Positions 60,688-64,000 of a stretch of 64,000 nt of DNA are shown piece after piece. This stretch comes from Klebsiella pneumoniae (GTDB taxonomy: Bacteria > Pseudomonadota > Gammaproteobacteria > Enterobacterales > Enterobacteriaceae). Numbering within the stretch: position 1 is the stretch's first letter; the number at the start of each line of letters is the position of its first letter. A model generated the notes under the pieces. It saw nothing but the letters and a program-made list of their open reading frames with translations. It was not told the origin of the DNA and did not search any database. A program made the position numbers and the translations under genes. The stretch is taken from assembly GCF_000742135.1 (NCBI RefSeq), contig NZ_KN046818.1:5034295-5098294 (forward strand), read 5' to 3'.

Positions 60688-60740
60688 TTCCCCTCACCCC
60701 GACCTTCTCCCGCAGGGAGGGGGCCAGGGTGAGGGGGAAA
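60688..60740. repeat. Long intergenic hairpin repeat
   Basis: TTTCCCCTCACCCC at one end and AGGGTGAGGGGGAAA at the other enclose an inner CTCCC-GCA-GGGAG hairpin. It lies between the dehydrogenase and the first permease gene and may modulate expression across the operon. Its core resembles the hairpin at 29317-29340. Confidence 0.65.
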
Positions 60741-61745
60741 TTAACATCGTCTTCGCTGCATCATCCGCCGGGTAATAATCGGCAGGGAGATCACCACGAT
60801 CAGCATGGCGCCGATAATCACCGACATCACGATGCCGGGGACGTTCAGCAGGCTCAGGCCGAAGGTCACCAGCCCCATCAGAAAGGCGGCGATGATCACC
60901 CCGGGCATGCTGCCGGAGCCGCCGAGAATATTGACGCCGCCGAGCACCGCCATGGTGACAACCGCCAGCTCCCAGCCCATCGCCAGGGTGGGGCGGGTAC
61001 TGCCGAGCCGTGAGGTCAGCAGGACCGCCGCCAGCCCGGCCATCAGCCCAACCAGCGCGAACAGCACCAGGTTATGACGCTTAACGTTGATCCCGGAGAA
61101 CCAGGCGCCGGTCGGGTTATTGCCGATGGCGTAGGTCCGGCGACCAAAGTTGGTTTTATGCAGCAGGAAGGTGAAGGCGGCCGCGAGGAGGATAAACAGC
61201 GCAAACTCAAAAGAGAGCGCCCCCCACACGTATCCCAGGCCGAACCAGGCAAAGCTCTCCGGATAGTGGTTGAGTGCCTGATCGCCCAACAGGATATAGG
61301 TGATGCCGCGATACAGGCTCATGGTGCCGATGGTGATCACAATGGACGACAGGTTAAAGCGGGTCACCAGCAAGCCGTTGAACAGGCCGCACAGCAGACC
61401 TACGCCCAGGCCGATGACCACCAGCAGCGGAGTGTCCATCCCCGCTGCCGCGCAGAAGCCCATCACCGTTGAGCTGAGAGCCATCGTCGAGGCTACCGAC
61501 AGATCGATTTCCCGGGCGATAATCAGCATCGCCATCGGCAGGACGACGATCGCCTTCTCGGTAAAGGTAAAGGTGGCGTCCGACAGGTTCCAGATATTGA
61601 GGAAGTACGGGGAAGCCACGGCGTTGCCGATAAATACCGCCAGGGTGACCGCCAGTAAAAACCCTTCCCAGCACAGCAGGCGGCGCAGCGGCGACGGCGC
61701 GGCCGGGGCGTTTTTCATCTCTTCAGATACCATCATTTTGCTCAT
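60741..61745 (-). CDS. Sugar ABC transporter permease, probable rhamnose uptake (RhaQ-like)
   Basis: CUT2-type permease of 334 aa with 8-10 hydrophobic segments and the coupling motif AIGNNPTGAWFSGINVKRHN (about 206-225). It resembles RbsC-class proteins such as RhaQ of the Rhizobium rhamnose transporter. It pairs with the adjacent permease as a heterodimer. Its ATG overlaps the upstream stop by 4 bp (ATGA). Substrate is inferred from rhaM and the lactaldehyde reductase downstream, not from the sequence. Confidence 0.85.
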   Translation of the reverse strand: MSKMMVSEEMKNAPAAPSPLRRLLCWEGFLLAVTLAVFIGNAVASPYFLNIWNLSDATFTFTEKAIVVLPMAMLIIAREIDLSVASTMALSSTVMGFCAAAGMDTPLLVVIGLGVGLLCGLFNGLLVTRFNLSSIVITIGTMSLYRGITYILLGDQALNHYPESFAWFGLGYVWGALSFEFALFILLAAAFTFLLHKTNFGRRTYAIGNNPTGAWFSGINVKRHNLVLFALVGLMAGLAAVLLTSRLGSTRPTLAMGWELAVVTMAVLGGVNILGGSGSMPGVIIAAFLMGLVTFGLSLLNVPGIVMSVIIGAMLIVVISLPIITRRMMQRRRC

Positions 61746-62749
61746 GATTTCACCGCCTGTTTCTGTCGGGCTAACGCCGCGTTGCGCAGGATTAACCGCC
61801 CGTGACCGCGATTGCCGCGCTCGTTGAGCAGCACCGCCATGACGATCACCGCCCCGGAAATCGCCATTTGCCAGAAGGGCGAGATGCCGATCACCGGCAG
61901 GGCGTTATTGATGACCCCAAGGAACAGCGCGCCGCACAGGCAGCCCAGCACCCGTCCGCTTCCGCCCATGGTGCTGATACCGCCGATCACGCAGGCGGCG
62001 ACCACCTGGAGTTCAAAACCGTTGGCGACGTCGACATAGGCGACGGCGAAGCGCGAGATCCACAGATAGCCGCAGAAGCCGGCCAGCGCGCCGGAGAGAC
62101 AGAAGCTGACGAACTGCATTTTTCCGGCGTTAATGCCGGTGTAGTATGCCGCCGTCGCGTTGCCGCCCGCGGTGTATAAGGCCCGGCCGGTGCGGCTGTA
62201 GCGCAGGAAATAACCCACCAGCAGCAGCGCGGCGATGGCGCACCAGCTCAGTAGCGGCAGCCCCAGGAGGGGGCTGCGCGGCAGACTGAGAAAATCAGCG
62301 CTCATCTGATGTGAGTTAACCCAGCCGCCGTCAGTCAGCAGGAAGATAATGCCGCGATAAATGCTCATGGTGCCCAAGGTCACCACAATGGCGGGAATGC
62401 CGAGGCGCCAGACCAGCAGGCCGTTAATTACTCCCATCAGCAGGCCCAGCAGAGTCGCCAGCGCCAGCAGCGCTACCACCGGAATACCCGGATAGTGGGC
62501 GTTAAGCAGGGCGACGATCATCCCGGTCAGCGCCAGGTTGGCGGCCATCGACAGATCAATGCCTTTGGTGAGCAACACCATCATCTGGCCGAGGGCGAGG
62601 ATGATAAGGATGGCGGTATCGTTAAACATCTCCACCAGATTGCCCGGTGAAACGAACGACGGCGCCCGGCTGCCGATGGCGCCGATCATCAAAATGATGA
62701 CCACCGCCAGCAGCGCTTCGCGATGTTTCAGCCATGCGTGTCCCATCAT
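61742..62749 (-). CDS. Sugar ABC transporter permease, probable rhamnose uptake (RhaP-like)
   Basis: Second CUT2 permease, 335 aa, with a similar membrane pattern and the coupling motif TAGGNATAAYYTGINAGKMQ (about 195-214). Two adjacent ATG codons (62749, 62746) make the first residue uncertain; the upstream one overlaps the ATPase stop as ATGA. Two distinct permeases with one double ATPase is the layout of rhamnose and AI-2 (Lsr) transporters; the rha neighbours favour rhamnose. Confidence 0.85.
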   Translation of the reverse strand: MMGHAWLKHREALLAVVIILMIGAIGSRAPSFVSPGNLVEMFNDTAILIILALGQMMVLLTKGIDLSMAANLALTGMIVALLNAHYPGIPVVALLALATLLGLLMGVINGLLVWRLGIPAIVVTLGTMSIYRGIIFLLTDGGWVNSHQMSADFLSLPRSPLLGLPLLSWCAIAALLLVGYFLRYSRTGRALYTAGGNATAAYYTGINAGKMQFVSFCLSGALAGFCGYLWISRFAVAYVDVANGFELQVVAACVIGGISTMGGSGRVLGCLCGALFLGVINNALPVIGISPFWQMAISGAVIVMAVLLNERGNRGHGRLILRNAALARQKQAVKS

Positions 62750-64000
62750 GCTGCCTCCTGGCCGATGCCGCTGGCGGCGCTAACGATGGTTTCCGCCGTC
62801 GCTTCCCCGGCCCGGTACTCGGCGACCATCAGCCCTTCGTGCATTACGATAATCCGGTCGGCCATGCCCATCACTTCCGGCAGCTCTGACGACACCATAA
62901 TCACCGCCAGCCCCTGGCTGACCAGCTCGGACATAAACTGATGCACGGCGGCCTTTGAGCCGATATCGATGCCTTTGGTCGGCTCATCGAGAATGATCAC
63001 CTCGGGCTGGGTCGCCAGCCATTTGCCAATCACCACTTTCTGCTGGTTGCCGCCGGAGAGGGTCTCCACCGGCTGCCGCCAGCTGAAGGCTTTTACCTGC
63101 AGGCGCGAGGCGTACTCGTCGGCCAGCCGCCATTCCCGGGCGTCGTTCAGGACGCCGTTAGGGTTGAGCTTGCTGAGCTGCGGTAAACTGATGTTCTGGG
63201 CGATAGGCAGGGCGATGATCGCTCCCTGTTTCTGCCGCTCTTCCGGCACGCAGACGATGCCCGCGCGGATGGCGTCGGCGGGCTGGTGAAAGCGCATGGT
63301 TCTGCCGTTCAGGCGGATCTCGCCGGAGGAGGGGCGCGAGACACCGGAGAGCGCCTGCATCAGCTCGGTGCGTCCGGCGCCCACCAGGCCGTAAAAGCCG
63401 AGAATTTCTCCCTTGCGCAGGCGGAAGCTGATATGGGCAAACTCGGTAGGATGACAGAGATCGGTCACCTCCAGCACCGTTTCTCCGGGTGTGCAGTCGA
63501 CTTTCGGGTAGGTTTGGCTGATCGCCCGGCCCACCATCATCGACACCATCCGCTCTTCGGTGATGTCGCTTATCGCCCCGGAGCTGACGTACACCCCATC
63601 GCGCAGAATGGTGTAATAATCGGCCAGCTCGAAGATTTCATCGAACTTATGCGAGATAAACAGGATCGCTTTGCCGTCCTGCTTCAGACGCTCAACGATG
63701 TGATAAAACTCCAGGATTTCATGCTGGGAAAGCGCGGCGGTCGGCTCATCGAGGATCACCACCTGGGCGTCGAAAGCCAGCGCCCGGGCAATCGCCACCA
63801 TGTGACGCTGGGCGATGCTGAGGGTTTTCAGCGTGGCTCGCGGGTCGATCTGGACTTCCAGCCGGGTGAGGATCTCGTTGGCTCTGCGGTGCATCGCCGG
63901 CCAGTCGAGCGTTTTGAGCAGTCCCTTATACAGATACTGGCCGACGAAAATGTTTTCGCTGACCGAGAGTTCGTCAAACAGCACGGTTTCCTGGTGAATG
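62746..64000 (-). CDS. Sugar ABC transporter ATPase, probable rhamnose uptake (5' end outside window)
   Basis: RbsA-type double-cassette ATPase; the frame runs open to the right edge (IHQETVLFDELSVSENIF), so about 80-90 N-terminal residues with the first Walker A are missing. Visible are Walker B of cassette 1 (VVILDEPTAALS), a degenerate second Walker A (GLVGAGRTEL), [14 protein letters not shown] and VIILDEPTKGIDIG. It resembles the Rhizobium RhaT ATPase (not the E. coli RhaT symporter). A binding-protein gene is expected just outside the window. Truncation is only the window edge. Confidence 0.88.
   Translation of the reverse strand, partial: IHQETVLFDELSVSENIFVGQYLYKGLLKTLDWPAMHRRANEILTRLEVQIDPRATLKTLSIAQRHMVAIARALAFDAQVVILDEPTAALSQHEILEFYHIVERLKQDGKAILFISHKFDEIFELADYYTILRDGVYVSSGAISDITEERMVSMMVGRAISQTYPKVDCTPGETVLEVTDLCHPTEFAHISFRLRKGEILGFYGLVGAGRTELMQALSGVSRPSSGEIRLNGRTMRFHQPADAIRAGIVCVPEERQKQGAIIALPIAQNISLPQLSKLNPNGVLNDAREWRLADEYASRLQVKAFSWRQPVETLSGGNQQKVVIGKWLATQPEVIILDEPTKGIDIGSKAAVHQFMSELVSQGLAVIMVSSELPEVMGMADRIIVMHEGLMVAEYRAGEATAETIVSAASGIGQEAA

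Overview
The window is chromosomal DNA of a gamma-proteobacterium in the Enterobacteriaceae, almost certainly the Klebsiella pneumoniae species complex. The 16S rRNA gene reads as Klebsiella by eye, most proteins are close to full-length Escherichia coli orthologues in E. coli-like order, and the additions (chromosomal raf genes, an ABC-type system in the rha locus, a PTS/phosphofructokinase-like cluster) fit Klebsiella. No phage, transposase, integrase or CRISPR array was seen.

Layout. 1-2330 (minus): viaA (cut by the window edge) and ravA, a MoxR ATPase/VWA pair. 2548-4416: kup potassium transporter. 4488-10455: the ribose operon rbsDACBK plus rbsR, with palindromic operators and an RbsZ-like 3' UTR. 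10452-12563 (minus): hsrA and yieP. 12674-18250: a complete rRNA operon (P1, P2, boxA, 16S, tRNA-Glu, 23S, 5S, tandem terminators). 18403-28000: mobBA, yihD, srkA, dsbA, yihG, polA, Spot 42 RNA, engB, CsrC RNA, yihI, a possible small membrane protein, then hemN. 29346-33858 (minus): yshB and the nitrogen-control operon glnA-glnL-glnG with its sigma-54 promoter and NtrC sites. 34011-38843: typA, yihX, yihY, dtd, yiiD. 38857-40604: an esterase and a VapBC-like toxin-antitoxin pair. 40778-47294: formate dehydrogenase-O (fdoGHI, with an in-frame selenocysteine UGA), fdhE and the divergent fdhD. 47423-52898: a small secreted DUF1471 protein and a seven-gene sugar cluster. 52895-54525: azlDC-type exporter with a divergent XRE-cupin regulator. 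54613-59154: rafR-rafA-rafB. 59192-64000 (minus): rhaM, a lactaldehyde reductase-like dehydrogenase and an RbsA-type ABC transporter cut by the right edge.

The most notable region is 48038-52898. It encodes a divergent phosphofructokinase-like kinase, UlaB/UlaA/UlaC-like PTS IIB, IIC and IIA, a class II ketose-bisphosphate aldolase, a small coiled-coil protein and a P-loop kinase, behind a near-consensus CRP site. Together they predict import of a sugar as its phosphate, a second phosphorylation and aldol cleavage; the substrate is unknown.

Other points of note: the rRNA operon joins gene neighbourhoods that flank two different rrn operons in E. coli K-12; PolA carries Ile where family A polymerases have a conserved Asn; the rbsB 3' UTR keeps a 12-nt match to the RybB seed complement; and a TTG-started 60-codon frame fills the yihI-hemN gap. 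All identifications rest on reading the sequence and remembered family knowledge; no searches were run.
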